From assembly GCA_034640345.1 (NCBI GenBank), contig JAXRVH010000002.1, forward strand, positions 496,001 to 560,000: DNA of 64,000 bases. The letters run 5' to 3'. Shown piece by piece: positions 22,331-35,307 of this stretch. The position numbers and the translations under genes are program-made. Under the pieces are notes generated by a model that worked only from the letters and a program-made list of their open reading frames with translations, had not been told where the DNA came from and searched no databases. The stretch's first letter is position 1. Each line of letters opens with the position of its first letter. This DNA is from Drechslera avenae (lineage: Eukaryota > Ascomycota > Dothideomycetes > Pleosporales > Pleosporaceae).

Positions 22331-25300
22331 GTCTGCCGTTGTCAGCGGATCGTTCTTTGTTAGCTGAACGAATTGGTCTGACTGGCGGTCGCGGCGAGTT
22401 CGTGTAGAGAGTGGGAGGTTTAAAGCCGCTATAGAGAGGGCATTATCACAAACATGGTGTGGACCCTGGGTACTGAGTGATTTATGCTTTGGTGTTAGTG
22501 GGGAGAAAACTGGTATAGAGAAGTGAAAGTGAGTGAGTGAGTGAATAGAAATCACAACAAAACCACTGTGCAACATGGTCACAAGGAACCAATTGAATAC
22601 AAGGTTACTGTTGCTTATCGACAATGTGCACACTGTGCTGCTACCAACAATTGAGATATCAACAATTGAGATATCCAAATGGGACTGAATAGTGGTGTGA
22701 CAGCCCAGGCAGACACGAAGAAGAGGATGCGAATGAAGCCCTCAAGGACTGCACTCTACCCTCACGTACAAGAGAGAAGATGACAAGCGACTACAGACAT
22801 TGAGAAAAGAAGAAGAAGAAGAAGAGGAGGAGGAGGAAGAGACAGTCTAGCAACTCACGCACAAACACGTCGCAAACTCATTCTACTTGCCCAAAAGTTA
22901 CGAGTAAGCGCGCCTAGCTCGCGGATTACAACAATCTCAAACTCTACACCATACCAAACCATTACCTTAGCAGGACCCTGCTCTACGAACAATCAACGCC
23001 CTACCAAGCAGCACCGACGCCGCAATACCTGAGGCAAAAGTCGCATTCCCCAAAACGGCTCACCCATGTACGTGTGGCAGAAAAGGGCAATCTGATTGGC
23101 ACAGTAGCGTGTCTCAAGGACGAGAGAGAGCTGGGCTCGTTTTTAAAACACACATGAGGGCGGCGCAGTATGTCTCGCATGACGGTCGAGGGGGGGAGGG
23201 GGAGGGGGAAGAGGGGCTATTTTGAGATTGACGAGGTGTGTGTGGACGGGGGGCCGTAGGGCTGGCGGCTCGCCTGGTTCCTGCATTGGCCCCCACAGAG
23301 ACAACCACAAGACGTGAACTTGTAGATAGACTGAGATCCAAGCGTTTCGAGGCGCCGGATGTCGCCTAATCGCGTACGACTTTGTCGTTTTAGCTACCAT
23401 GATAACCAAGCTGCATGATTACTTTGAGAGAATGAAATGTCGGACAATGCCTAAGGGGTAGTAGCGAGCGACTCGCGAAACTACCTCGACGCTCTTTACA
23501 ACTATTGCATCATCCCCGGGAGCTATAATGTAGAGCGACGTAGCGTTTCAAACGACGACGTCAAGGCGTCCAAAACTGCGTATAGCCAGCCAGGTGACCG
23601 ATCTCATCTGTGTTGGAACCAGTGGCTTAGCCTTCAACAAAGGCTGTGCCTCAGCCTCACACAATGGGCGGCGGTGCTGCGCCTCCCCGACCCGAACAGC
23701 TTCCCGCGAGCGAGCGAGCGAGCGACACCAAACCCGCAACGCATCGCATTATCCACCAAACACCCACCCCAGCTGCGCGTCCAATGACGACGTCTTTTTC
23801 TGCCAGTACCTCATGTCAGCATGGCCTTGACCATCTCACCCCATTCCAGCATCGCACCCAAGTTCATAACTCGGCAAACGGGCCATAGCCAGCAAAGATG
23901 TGCGCAGCTTGGGCCGGGCTGGCCGCCTCCCCTTCTCAACCTGGGTTCCTGGACTAGTAAGCGGCGACACGTTGGCAATACATGGACCGGACCCAAGCGG
24001 AGAAAATGGGTGGAAATCGCCTAAGATTAGTAAAAGTGGGAAGAAGCAGAAGCAGCAAATATTGGACTGTGGGGAAGAAGAGGGGGGGTTGGGATGCAAG
24101 AGGGCTGGTAGAGGGTTCAACAAAAGGTACATGCTTTCGGGGACACGTTAGCCAGCTGCAGGTGTGGAAGTACCCAAGTACAGAAGTAGCAGAAGAGGCT
24201 GGGTGCCGGCACGTGCGGGGGATGAGCTGGCAGCGCCGTGGCCGATCTGAAACCGTTGCCCGATGGCCAGATCAACTCGTATATGATGAGATTCGAGACC
24301 GGGCATGCTGTGGGTATTCGGGTTCAGGTACGTATGTACATCCATTGTTGGTTTTGACCGGTGAGGTCCGCGAGGTCCGTGTGAGGCTGCAATACTTGCA
24401 TACTCTTCCACCTCACCCATGTCGCTAGTTGTTAGCTGCAGTTCTGTAGCTAGACCGGTCATGATGGAGTCGGCCCAACTGCTCCACGGGAATGTGTTGC
24501 GCTAGACTTGACAGACTCGCTTCGCTCAAAGGTCGAGTGGTCGAGGCAACCGGGCGGGCTGCTGGGCGGCGGTGCGGGAGCCAGCATACCCACGGCTTGC
24601 GTGCCTCTGGAACCTGGGAACGCCCTGGACGGGTAGTCGATGGCACCCGCGTTTCATGACAGCTGTCACTGCAAAAGCCATGGTGCTTTTTCTTCTAGAA
24701 AGCTCATGCTTGCAATCCAATTCTTAGATACCGATGCTAGATTCTAGATCTGGTATTGAGCGAGGTGGGGAGGGCGTGCGCGTGAGGGGTAATTGGGCAT
24801 CCAGAGGGCACACCACGGTGCAAAGTTTATCCCCCCCCCAAGACATCCAGCTCTGCAATTTCTCTTCTCATCACACAGTCTACTAGCAAACCACGCTTTT
24901 CTGACATATGACGTTGGCGAACAGTCCCCTCGGTCGCTCTGCGGCTTGACGCGTAACGGGTTTGGGTGAAGATCTCCACATTGGCGGGAAGAAAAGCAAC
25001 ATTGAGGAGTTGGATTGGTGAGGCTTTTGGATGCTGATCATTGGCAGTAAGCAGACAGGCAATATTATCGGCAGTGACAATCGACCCCCGCTGCAGTTTG
25101 CGCGTCCTCTGCACGAGTAGTGGGAAAGTGTTGGTTGTGAAGTGTTTGTGTGTGTGTGTGTATTGGAGACCCTCATGTTCTGTGCGCATCAGCGCAGAAT
25201 GCCCCGCAAAGTTCGGCAGAATGACTACAGGGCGGCCGAGTCACCTACTGTAAACCTCATCTTCCGTCTATCCACGCCCAGTCTCCCCCAGCCCGGATGT

Positions 25301-26662
25301 CAATGCCGCCGTGGCCAAGTTTGACTGAACCCTGACGTCTGCCCTGCTGTCCTGCTGCCCTGCTTGCCCCGCATCGCAGACCCTTTGCTGATGCTGATGA
25401 TTGCAGCCTTGGAAACAAAAAAACACATCACGTCACCTAAGGACATGGTACCTGATATCATGGCCCGCCCATTCGCGCTTAGAAGAATACCATGTCGTGT
25501 TCCTGGCTCGGACTCGCGCGGCCGGATAATGTGTGTACATACAGTTGTGTATGTATGTATGTATGTATGTCAGACCCGTGGCTTGCTTTTCTTTCCTGTC
25601 CATGGTGTGGTGGCTCAATAGGTAGAGGCGCCTGGCCCTCCTCCTCCTCCCCTCAACAAAACAATGGTCGCATGGCCCACCACAAGATGAGACAAGGCGT
25701 TGCATGTAAGACAAGATCAAATGGCAGAATAAATGCACTAGGACTCCTCATACATGAAGATTGCGCAGCTTCCTTGGGCAAGCAAAAAAAAGGTGAGTTT
25801 GAGCGTGTGTGTGTGTGTGTGTATGTGTGTGTGGTGTGCGACTCAGCTTGTACATGGATCGAGGGCAGACGCCAGGGTCCAAAGCAGGATAAAAGCTGTT
25901 CACGCACCCGCTTTCGGCGCCGGCGATCAATATATTCCTGTCCACATGATGGAGGCATGGTCGCGATAAGCCTAGCCGTCCGGCCCTGCGATTGGCCATG
26001 TGTGAGTCGTAACAAAGGGAAAGAGGGAGCTGCCAGGTGCCGAGCTGGGTGGGTGTGCGACCTGTTTCACAAGAGGGATGTTTCCTGCAGCTTCTCGGTC
26101 TCGCCGCCGCGCCGTCGTCAACGCCTGCCGCAGTGGAGAGAAGAGGGTTTCTATATTTTGTGTCAAGTGCGTGGGCATGATGTGTGAATTATTTTTGGTC
26201 AACCAGTGGCAAACATTGTCAGTCACTTCATCATGGCACGGTAATGTGGAGATCGGACCATGTCCATTATTAGCTATCTAACTAACATCCGTCAACGTCA
26301 TCCCAAGCTTCTGTCTTCGCATCAGCCAGGGTCCAAGGACCCGGCGTGCATCATTCATTCCCTCGGCGCTGCCATGTTGCAGGCCTCCCCTGAGCCCTTT
26401 CCATTAATCCTCCCCGTCCAACCAGCATTTGTACTGCAAGCAGCGCACAAAACAAGCGTGCAAAAAGGCATGACGAGCTTGGGCGGTGGCGCATCGTGCG
26501 GAGCTTTTGCAGCGTCCGCGCATCGCGTCATGGTGGCATCCGAGCCGTTGACTGGGCGGCAATATGCCGCTAGACTGGCAGTCGTAGTCGTACATTGTTC
26601 GTAATAATCATATTAAGTAATAGATGGTATTTTGAGAAGTGCAAAGAAACAGAGGTCATCAT
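22331..26662. other. long gene-poor region with microsatellites
   Basis: More than 4 kb without a gene I can support. It contains a GAA/GAG run (about 22805-22841), GCGA repeats (about 23701-23718), GT runs (about 25147-25161 and 25805-25833) and a GTAT run (25547-25570). An 80-codon frame at 23646-23888 contains an ATG reading MGGGAAPPRPEQ but has no recognisable domain. A gene with several small exons could still be hidden here. Confidence 0.45.
25547..25570. repeat. GTAT microsatellite
   Basis: About five tandem GTAT units. Confidence 0.9.
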
Positions 26663-27415
26663 TCATCGGTAGTAGCCAGATGAGCGGTGCTCGCGAATGT
26701 CTCGTGCTGATGGCTCGCGAACCTCGACAGCGTAGTGCTTTGCGTTGCGCCGCTGCTTGGCCAGGTCCTCCTCGTAGAGAGAGCCGCGCTTGGAGTTGGG
26801 TGTGTTGCTGATCTCGGCGAGTGGGCGCTTGGTCTTGGTGGTGGTGGTGGTGGTGGTGGCATGTTGTGGCCAGTCGACAATCTCACCGGATCGTGGGCGT
26901 GATGACTTGCTCTTCTTGGGCTCCTGGTCGAGCTTGACCGAGTGGCTTCGTCGAGGCGAGGCGGATGATGTGCGAGGGGCCACGTAGTAGGTGCGGTCCA
27001 TGGACACGAATGGCTTGCGTGACCGGTGACGGAGGCTGCGCTCAATGGCCTTGAGGAGAGAGCAGACCTCGACGTAGCCGGCTGGGATCTCGACGCGGAC
27101 CACCTTGTTGTCCTCTTCGACAGTCGAGTAGATGGCTCCGTCGGACTTTTGGTAAATGTACCGAGCCACCTCCTGGGCGAGCCGGTGGCCGACGTCGCAG
27201 AGTTGCTCGTGGTTGCGGTGGACTTGGTATGGGTTGTGGCAGTAGGCACACTTCCGGGCGTGCATCTCAAAGTGGTAGGCTGCCCAGCTCTCGGTGGTGT
27301 TGACTGGGCGGCAGAAGGAGGCCACGGGGTCCTCGTAGAAGCCCACCACTCGCTCCTTCTTGGCCATGGCTGGCCGTTGGACGACGGTGGGCACGTTGCT
27401 GCGTGCTGAAGGCAT
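26663..27415 (-). CDS. conserved-looking fungal protein, function unknown
   Basis: At least 250 residues from the first in-frame ATG at 27415. The frame stays open to about 27606 without another ATG. The upstream part contains SPKSILKKTPS, which resembles a protein phosphatase 1 docking (SILK) motif and looks coding, so an upstream first exon is likely but was not resolved. The central region has a possible zinc site, CAYCHNPYQVHRNHEQLC, followed by GHRLAQEVARYIYQ and a block ending SMDRTYYVAPR. The second half is basic and low complexity, with a poly-Thr run encoded by a GGT microsatellite. I do not recognise a named family. Density of aromatic and charged residues in the middle supports a real protein. 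Confidence 0.65.
   Translation of the reverse strand: MPSARSNVPTVVQRPAMAKKERVVGFYEDPVASFCRPVNTTESWAAYHFEMHARKCAYCHNPYQVHRNHEQLCDVGHRLAQEVARYIYQKSDGAIYSTVEEDNKVVRVEIPAGYVEVCSLLKAIERSLRHRSRKPFVSMDRTYYVAPRTSSASPRRSHSVKLDQEPKKSKSSRPRSGEIVDWPQHATTTTTTTKTKRPLAEISNTPNSKRGSLYEEDLAKQRRNAKHYAVEVREPSARDIREHRSSGYYR
26836..26859. repeat. GGT trinucleotide run in coding sequence
   Basis: Encodes poly-Thr in the minus-strand protein at 26663-27415; length polymorphism would change the protein without a frameshift. Confidence 0.85.
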
Positions 27416-27508
27416 GCTGGGCGATGATGTGCTTGGTGTTTTCTTCAGGATGGACTTTGGGGAAGCCAATGTGACGATGTTGCCCAAGTGTGGAATGGTA
27501 GTGGTCAA

Positions 27509-30500
27509 GTCACTCCCCGTTGAGAGTGACTTTGGGGTGTGAGTGGTGTGTGTTGGTTCTGGTGGGCAAGGTGGCTGGCACGGCTGGGTGTGAGCTGGTG
27601 GTTATGTAGCGGGCAGGTCGTTGTATAGTGGAGGCTGGTGTTCTTGGGGGGATGCATCATGGGAGCGGATGCCATGGAATTATATGTCTTGCTCTGTACG
27701 TACTAGAGGCCGCATGCCAGGGTGTGGGTGGATGCCTGAGCCATGCCGGGGTGGCCTGCGCCCATCAGCAGGGCTAGGTTAGCCCTTGCTAGCGTACAAG
27801 ACGAGGGGGGCCATGGATGGGAGACTAACGAGGGCGGTGACTGCAATGTGCTCGCTCGATATGTGGATGACGACCGTGTCTTGGGAACCGCCGCTAGAAA
27901 CGTGTTTGGAGCTCGAGGTCAGAGAGCCGTCAACGGCCGCTGGCGGAGAGGGCCGTCATTGGCGTAGTGTGCTGTCGTTTTGTGTCGTGGTGTTTGAGAT
28001 GATTCGAAGCGTGCGCCAACAGCCGCCGAATCGACTCCTGAGCGCGACTGCAAACGCCGTGGTCCCATGTCGTTGCGTGAACCAAGTCGGCGGCGGGCCT
28101 TGTTCATGCTACACTCGATACTGCGCCCCGTACTGCCGTCCCGTTTGCACGAGGTGGTGGGTTGTGGTAGTGGTGGTGGTGGTGGGTGGGTGCCTGTTTC
28201 CGTGAGGCATCAGCCACGGCTGCCACGCTCAATCCGGCCTAGACCGGCCTTCTCCCCCACTCCCACACGCCCATTTGCGCAGCCACTTGTGCAATTCACA
28301 ATTCTCACCGCTGCACAGACTTGGACGCATAGCCACACCTGTCCAGCAAAATGCACATGACGGAGTGGCTGCTGCTGTCCCATGTGCGACATCGGGCATC
28401 ACTGCAAACTTGCACCGTCTGTGGCTGCCATTCTGCCAACCCACGCGTGCAACTTGGAATTCCACGACACCTCAGCTGTGCCAGTGCAAAAGGGCCGCCC
28501 TTAGCTCCCTCTGCGCCCTTCACTGTGCACCAGTCGAGGGCGGCTTGGTACCGGCTCGCTGTTTGCGTGTCCTCGGAAGACTCATCAAGCAGCCTGTTAG
28601 TCGGCGCTTGCCGGTGGGCTGCAGTGACGTGCATCACGCTACCCACTTTATCGTGGACAGGTCTTCCTCTTCCTGGCTGACCGGTTTCTGGAGCCCCATT
28701 GATTCGTCAATTGGGCTCTGGTGACTCTTCAAACAAGTGCGCATTGGCACAGCAGTTCGCCCGCACCCTACTTCCCACCCACGAGCTGTGGCTACCAATG
28801 TCCTGTTTCAGTATGCACATTCACCCTCGCTCCACTTCACCATGTCTTCACCGGGGCGCTCTGTCAGGTTTGTTTCGTGTTTCAGAATATTCTCTACCTG
28901 GCCGACTCCATGTCGCGCGCAATGAGTCAACGAGGCCCATATCGGAACATTCACTGTACGTGTCTTGGCACCACCACCCTGTGAGTCAGCCATCAACTCG
29001 CTCGGCTCGTCCCCGTGTACCACACAAAGACCGCATTGGTCTTTCGTCTATACCATATTCTCCCACCATCAGCTGCTCCCCCCTGACAGCCTTGGCTGCC
29101 ATCTCACGGGAGTTAGCGCAACCACCGTCCGCTATCGTCCATGACAGCTGCAGACTAACAAAGAGTGCTTCATGCGAACTTTTTTGCACCGCCACAATGT
29201 ACGCTAGCTGTGCGAGCGTAACCTCCCCATCGCCCTTGAGCGGCCCCCATATCTTGTGCTGCCATGCGGAAACAGACCCAAGCCTCGGGTGCATGACAGC
29301 TGACGGCCACTTGCGTCCATTATCCAAACTCCAGCCACCGTGTGGCGCCCAGGAGACGCTCCCTCCTGCACACAGATGCAGCAATTCCGATTACCAATAC
29401 TCGTCTAGCATGTCGGACGTGACATTGCTCGCGCTCCGTGTCTCGGTTGCCTTGTGTAAGGCGTTCTTGGCTCCCATGATACCGGTACATCTTTCGCATA
29501 CATCCCTTTTCGATATCGGAACATGGTTTGCGGACAGGGGTACATCTGGAGCGATCCATTGCCCTATGATGGTTGCGCAATATCTAGGCAACCACCGCAC
29601 TACTGCCATTGACACACTACTATGGCATAGTCGCAGCCGATGGATCGGACATGTTGGATGGCGGGGTGTCGGTCGTGGGGTCTGCCGCCATATCTGATCT
29701 TGGCCCAAAAATCTTTTCACTTTCAACCCTACTCCCCCCGCACTAGCTGTGTCGCCCTCGTGACCTGGGCTTCGTGCCATTGTTTGCCCTAGCTCTTGCA
29801 ACTGCCGTTGCCCAATACCCTTTTCTTACTCTTTCCTATTTCTGCCTGATCCTGGTTCACGTGGATGGTGCGTATGACGAAAACAAAACCGTGCGGGTGT
29901 TGCGGTCACATGACGCTGCTTTTCTCGAGCCAAGCTTAGTCAACACTGCCTGATGGCGAGAGGTCTTTTTATGTCGATGGAGAGAATGCCGTGGAGACGT
30001 TATAATACGGCCGGCTTGCTCGTTCGTCTGCTAGGATTTCAGCTTTCCACACAGGCAGCCTACTGATCTTGTTTTGCTCACCGGTTGCTGAAGCTTCTTC
30101 CATCAGCGAAAAAAAAACTTGTTTAAATTATCAGATAACGATAATGACAACTCACCGTCAGCTGAAGCTGCTTTCGCATCATCAACCGTTTCCTCTGACC
30201 GGTACTTGGTTCCAGGAGCGCGAGGCTGTCGATGCGGAGCTGTTTATTGGTATGACGGCTGACCGCAGCATATGGAAATGCCCATAAATGGCATACCGTT
30301 GAGGGGGCGTTCATTGTACACGCTCAGCTCGATGCTTACCCGTACGCTTTGGTTGCCACAATCACCGTCAGCCGCTTAATACCCCACACTCTGGCGGTCT
30401 CGCCGTTTCCGTTCAGTGGTGCGTCGCGCTGCTTGCTTTTCAAACTCTGTCGCGATACAAAGCAATCGGAGATTTGTTTTGCAGATCTTCCAATCGTTCG

Positions 30501-30864
30501 CAAAGGGGAGTCGTGCAATCGCGACTCGCACTACAAGGCACGCCTAACGCCTCTCGCTCCTCAACAACCACACAATGCAGTCAAGTAGATAAAACAAATA
30601 CACGTTATGCGGCGTGATACCATGGACCGTATATCCCAAGGCTGAGACACATGACCGCGCGTTTCAGCACTCGGTAAGCATTAGCTTGTTCCTGGGCTAG
30701 TTTGCGATCTGTGCTCTCACACCTCACACCGCTTTTCAGGAAACTTTGAGCAGCACATTTTTTGCTTGAAATACCTGCGCACCCCTTCCATTACTGAATT
30801 TCTTCCACCCACATACCAGCCTCATCCGTACAAAAAGAAACTCCCAAACAGAAAGAGATAGGAA
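27509..30864. other. gene-poor upstream region
   Basis: Over 3 kb between divergent genes. A 332-codon plus-strand frame (28699-29697) is unusually long, but its Ser/His/Cys/Arg-rich composition, lack of domain and competing antisense frames argue against a protein. A GGT run lies near 28170. No RNA gene was recognised. Confidence 0.4.
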
Positions 30865-31605
30865 ATGCCGCCCCGAAGTGTGTGCTTGAATGTGTTTACG
30901 ACTAGTCTTGGCGATAGCAATCTGGCGGTGAACAACAATGGCAGAGGAAACCCAATGATGGAAAGGAGGGATAGTGCGCAAAGTGGTATGTCCAATTCCT
31001 CAGCACTCCTCGACGGTTTTTTGCGGTCTTGATTGTGAAGCATGCTAATTATTTTGACCAGATGAAAGAAGATCCTCTGACGGTTCTGTCACATCGCAAC
31101 CCACACATCCCTCTACTTTGCCACTTGCTGCTTTCAACCGCCCAGAGCTGTTCCACTCTCTGCGGCCCATGGCCAGCACCGAGAGTCTAAACGTCTCCTT
31201 GACGAGCAAACGTAAGTGTAGAACTTCCATTTACGTCCGTGTACCACGATGCAGGAACCCGACTTCATTCGCTACGCTGCATTAGTGCGCATGTGCCGCT
31301 CCACTTTACCCACACTTTAGGGGCCGACCTTAAGGCCTAAGACTACGACACGTCGAACACCTTCATGTTCGATAGTGAAATTATTAAATGACCTTTACTA
31401 ACATCAAACAGCTTGCACAACCTGCTCTGGTGCACCCGCCCGCCGCCGCTGCTCCCGCTGCAAAGCAGCCTACTACTGCGACCGCAACTGTCAAAAGTCA
31501 GACTGGAAGACGCACCGCAACGTCTGCGAGCCCATTACCCAGACCTACTCGGCTCCTGCCACACCCAACTTCTCCAACCCTGCAAGCCCCACCACCGAGA
31601 ACTAA
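30865..31605 (+). CDS. MYND zinc-finger protein, 3 exons
   Basis: Exons 30865-30985, 31062-31211 and 31412-31605 join (phases 1 and 1) to 154 residues. The introns have GTATGT..CAG ends with a GCTAAT branch site, and GTAAGT..CAG ends with a perfect TACTAAC. The third exon encodes a complete MYND finger: CTTC, a 7-9 residue gap, CSRC, YYC, DRNC, QKSDWKTH, RNVC. All seven Cys and the His fall at the consensus spacing. The N-terminal 90 residues are Ser/Asn/Arg-rich and probably disordered, and the tail after the finger is Pro/Ser/Thr-rich. MYND fingers bind proline-rich partners, often in transcriptional or developmental regulators. Nothing else is fused, so it may act as an adaptor (inference). 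No single open frame shows this gene; it appears only after splicing. The second intron (200 nt) is long for this window. Confidence 0.75.
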
Positions 31606-33438
31606 AGTCGCCGCCACCAAACCAGCCTGTACTACTCCACTCCCGCAAGCCAGCCTTGCGATGGTAGGAGCAGGACAACGAGTCTGAATGGAACCTGATG
31701 GAGGAGTACTTACCGTTGCACGCACCAAGAGAAAAAGGACCAGGACCACTGCCGTGAAAGCAAAACCAAATTTTGCTACGACCTAACGAACACGATAAAC
31801 GAGCATGTAAAAACCATACCACTCTGCTTCCTTTGCGAAAAGAAAGAGAAGGCGTTAACCTTTGTTTTGCGAACCCTGAAAGAGATTTATACAAAGGTGT
31901 TACGGGGTGTTTATACTTTTCTACATCATCATCATCCAAATTTATAGAAAGAGGGGCCCATAGGCATTCAGTTGCATTACATATCTTTTGCATAGCGAAC
32001 AAATCTGATATTCACACTTCATTTCACACAAAAACAACTCCAGCCTCGGATGCATGCGCGCCGTTCATACTCGAACTTTTTCTATTTGCATGGCGATAAA
32101 CATGGCGATAAACATGGTGACATATTTGAAGCATTCCACCACTCCTAGACTGACCTTTGATAAACACCCCCCAAATGAAAGAGGAATCTCACATGCTCTC
32201 AAAGTCAACAAGATGCCCCCCCCCTTACCTAAATTCGCGCGCGCCGCCCGGTCCCAAGTAGAAACTCTGTGTCCAGCATCCTCCCTGCACCGGGGCCATA
32301 GGCCCGACCGTATGATGTGACGACTTCTGAACGTTTAAATTATTTTCTCTCTTCCTAATATCCCGCAAAGATGGTAATCCCGTCTCCCCGCATGAACAGC
32401 AACAACCATGTTTAGTCCCAATCCTGCGAAAGATGGGCGGGGGGGGGAGGGCCGCGGGGAAGGCGGGCCCTTGACAAGAAGATTTGCGAAACGACGGTGC
32501 GAAAAATAATCTATAGAATCGCCCCCCAAATCGCCATTTGACGTTTTACTCCCCCCACTCTCCCCCCCCCCCCCAAAAAAAAAAGAGTGACAATGAAAAG
32601 ACGACCAGAAAAAGGAAAGTACCCCAAATGACATCTTTCCACCACCGGCAATTCGGTCAAATGCGTTGTTTTGCGATTCTGGATTTTGCTGACTCAGCTA
32701 ACAACTATGTACCTCTGTAGTTGGAAACTGACTGACTCGTACAACCGACACTGAGATGAGCGGTGTGCAAGAGGGAAAAAAAAATGTGGTGAGACTCGCT
32801 GTACAGTAGTAGAGAGAGACAAAGTGTATACGTGGCGCGGGGAAAAGAGAGAGAGATTTACAAAATTCACTTGTCACGATTAACGAATTGTAATGCATGT
32901 TTTTTTTAAAGAAAAAGATTTGTTGTGGCGGTGTGAAAGCCATGGATGTGGGACAAGGTGGAGAGTGCAAAGTGGAAAGAGGGGATAATGGCGGTATACC
33001 GGGGAAATTGAGGATAAAACAGCGGGGACCTGGGCGCTCTAGAACATGTACAGGTTTATTTGTTTGCTTACGAATGGATTTATTGTTTCTCAAGGGGGGA
33101 TATTTTTTTGGTCTATTGGTAGAGGGGATATTTTAATGGGGAGCTGGGATAGGTCGGATCGGGGGTATCGATGTGTATACGTGTTCATGTATGCACGTTG
33201 TTGGATTCTTCCCCCCAGTATCGGTGCTACCTATGCTCGTCATGGACCTGCGTTGGTGTGGCCCCGCATATGCAGTTGGGATTAAAATGGGCAGAAAGCT
33301 TCTGGAGTGGTCTTTTTTTTTCATGTGTATGCTATGTGATACTGCAGGTAATCTACATGCATTGCAGGAAACGATGTGATGAGGGTGAATGGCGTTATGT
33401 CGTTCATCTACCTTTTAGCGGGCGCTACGCAGACCCTT
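31606..33438. other. no gene seen
   Basis: Contains purine/pyrimidine runs (C followed by A near 32565-32583, G near 32442). All frames look like noise. Confidence 0.5.
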
Positions 33439-35307
33439 CTATACAACCTGGCCATATGGTGCTTTTCCATCAAGCTTGAAGTAGCCTGGTTGCAGCTCCT
33501 GAAATACACCATCAGGGTCGTACTTACTCGAGACAGAGTTCAGCTTAGGTACATTCACGGCTCCGTATCCGGAGATAACGGGCTCGTGAGGGCTGCTGTA
33601 AGGCATGTACATGTAGTCATTGTCCGCACCGAGCTCCTTGGCCTTGGCAATGCAAGCACCAAGGTAATCCTGTGCCGTCTTCAAGATGGCCTTGTCGTCC
33701 TTTTCCTCAGTCCAGGACATATAGAAGAGAGCATGAACAAATGGCCCGTCTTTGGGGTAGAGGCCGAGCGCATTACCACCCTTCTTTTGCAAGGTACGTA
33801 GCGCGGGCTTGGTCAAGGCCTGGAACGAGATCTTGGGTACCTTTGCGGGAATGCCCGGAGCAACTTTCCAGAGATGTTCCATCATCCACTTTATGAGTTC
33901 TGTGTGAGGCTTGAAGGACTAAGACCACATTGTCGTGCCGAAGTCAGCTGGCATGCTCTGGCTCAACCCGAGGGTTATGTCGGCGACAGTACAGTTCCGG
34001 GTGTTGTCTGATACCGAAGGGAACGAGAGATATTCCTTGAGTATAGCGGGTGGATTCGCTAGGTCAATTGGGTCAAAGTACTCGTACTCCGTCGACGCCA
34101 GCTTGCTCCCAGAATAGTACGAGACGGAGAGGAAGTGTACAAGCTTGTGGTCCTCATCAGCCTTTTCAACCACAGTACCAAATGCTTCGATCAAGGCAGA
34201 CGCATAAATGATGTTGTGTTGGCGTTTGCTGGTGAACATGAGACCTTGAGGAAGGGTTTCATAGTTGAAGGTGGTGATGATACCGAAATTGTTGCCGCCT
34301 CCACGCAGAGCCCAGTATAGGTCAGCAAATGCATTGTAGCTCACGTTGAGGATAAGGCCTTTGGAAGCGATGAGTTCGAACGATGTAATGCTGTCGCATG
34401 CCAAGTCGTATTCATTGGTGTGATGGCTGATACCTCCAGCCAGAGCAAGGCCACCAACTCCGACAGCCGACGCCTGTTCAATGTTAATTACTCATACAAT
34501 AATTTTGATAAGATTCAAGCCCACTCACACGTCCACCGACAGCGGCAAGGTTGTAGGAGGTTAAGTAGTCGTATACCTCCTTCCACCGGTCACCAGGACC
34601 CACAGCAACCGTCTTCTTATCAGCGGATAGGATTTTCTGGTTTATTTTGACCATGTCCACTGTAACGCCACTTTCAATACTTGAGGCTCCGGGAAACGCA
34701 GCATGGCCTCCACTCTTGAGGGCGAATAGACATTGAGTAAGATGTGCGAACAACACCAATATTGAGACTTCGCAAGCTACTGTGGGAATGAAAGTGCAGT
34801 ACGGTTTCACGTCGAGTTGCTGTTTCAACCAGTATGTAGTTGGCGCGGCTCTAGAAACTTCTCCGCTCCCAAAAAGAAGTCCGAGGCTGTTGCACTGTGT
34901 AATGAATCAGTCGAGCACTCTTTCGCAGTTGAATCTGGTTCGCCTGTCCTACTGCGCCGCAAACAAGCAATGAGCCAAGACATATGTAAGCGCCACAGTA
35001 GTAATACAAATAACGTCGAAACTTGGTGCGACAAAGAAAACTAATTGTACTCTACAGTGCTAGTCTATCGCTGAGACGTGGTACAAACGCTGATGAGATT
35101 AGAAGTACCTGAACTTACCACTATCGAGCAGCCCTTCAGCGACGAGCGAACGACCAAGCCAGCCAACTCGGGTATGGCGGCAACGTTGACGCCATTCTAA
35201 ATCAGAGCCTCTGTGACATCGAAGTCGGGCGGCTCAAAAATTTCTTGAGACGACACACCAGCGGCTATGATGGGAGCGCCAAGTAAGTGCTTCTGGAAGC
35301 ACCTCAT
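33439..35307 (-). pseudogene. FAD-linked oxidoreductase (BBE family), broken
   Basis: Minus-strand remnant of a PCMH-type FAD-binding/berberine-bridge oxidoreductase. Recognisable parts are a possible start at 35307 (MRCFQKHLLGAPIIAAG), ALKSGGHAAFPGASSIE and VGPGDRWKEVYDYL (FAD-binding), a GTGAGT intron near 34520, WALRGGGNNFGIIT, and a C-terminal BBE segment with VSSKYDPDGVFQ. Two in-frame TAG codons interrupt it: 35197-35199, within the N-terminal PPDFDVTEALI..NGVN segment, and 33919-33921, after TTMWS, with the same frame continuing as SFKPHTELIKW. Both could come from CAG by C-to-T change, as RIP does. The protein is probably not made, unless these are sequencing errors. It lies about 5 kb from the PKS and may once have served it (inference). 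Confidence 0.75.

Noticed and set aside
25612..25640. tRNA-like A-box (TGGCTCAATAGG) sequence
   Set aside because: No matching B-box, acceptor stem or anticodon arm follows.
28699..29697. 332-codon plus-strand open frame
   Set aside because: No domain, odd Ser/His/Cys/Arg-rich composition, several antisense frames of similar quality and no splice context. Long for chance, but not convincing as a protein.
31388..31687. 99-codon Ala/Pro/Thr-rich frame
   Set aside because: It is an out-of-frame shadow of the MYND exon.
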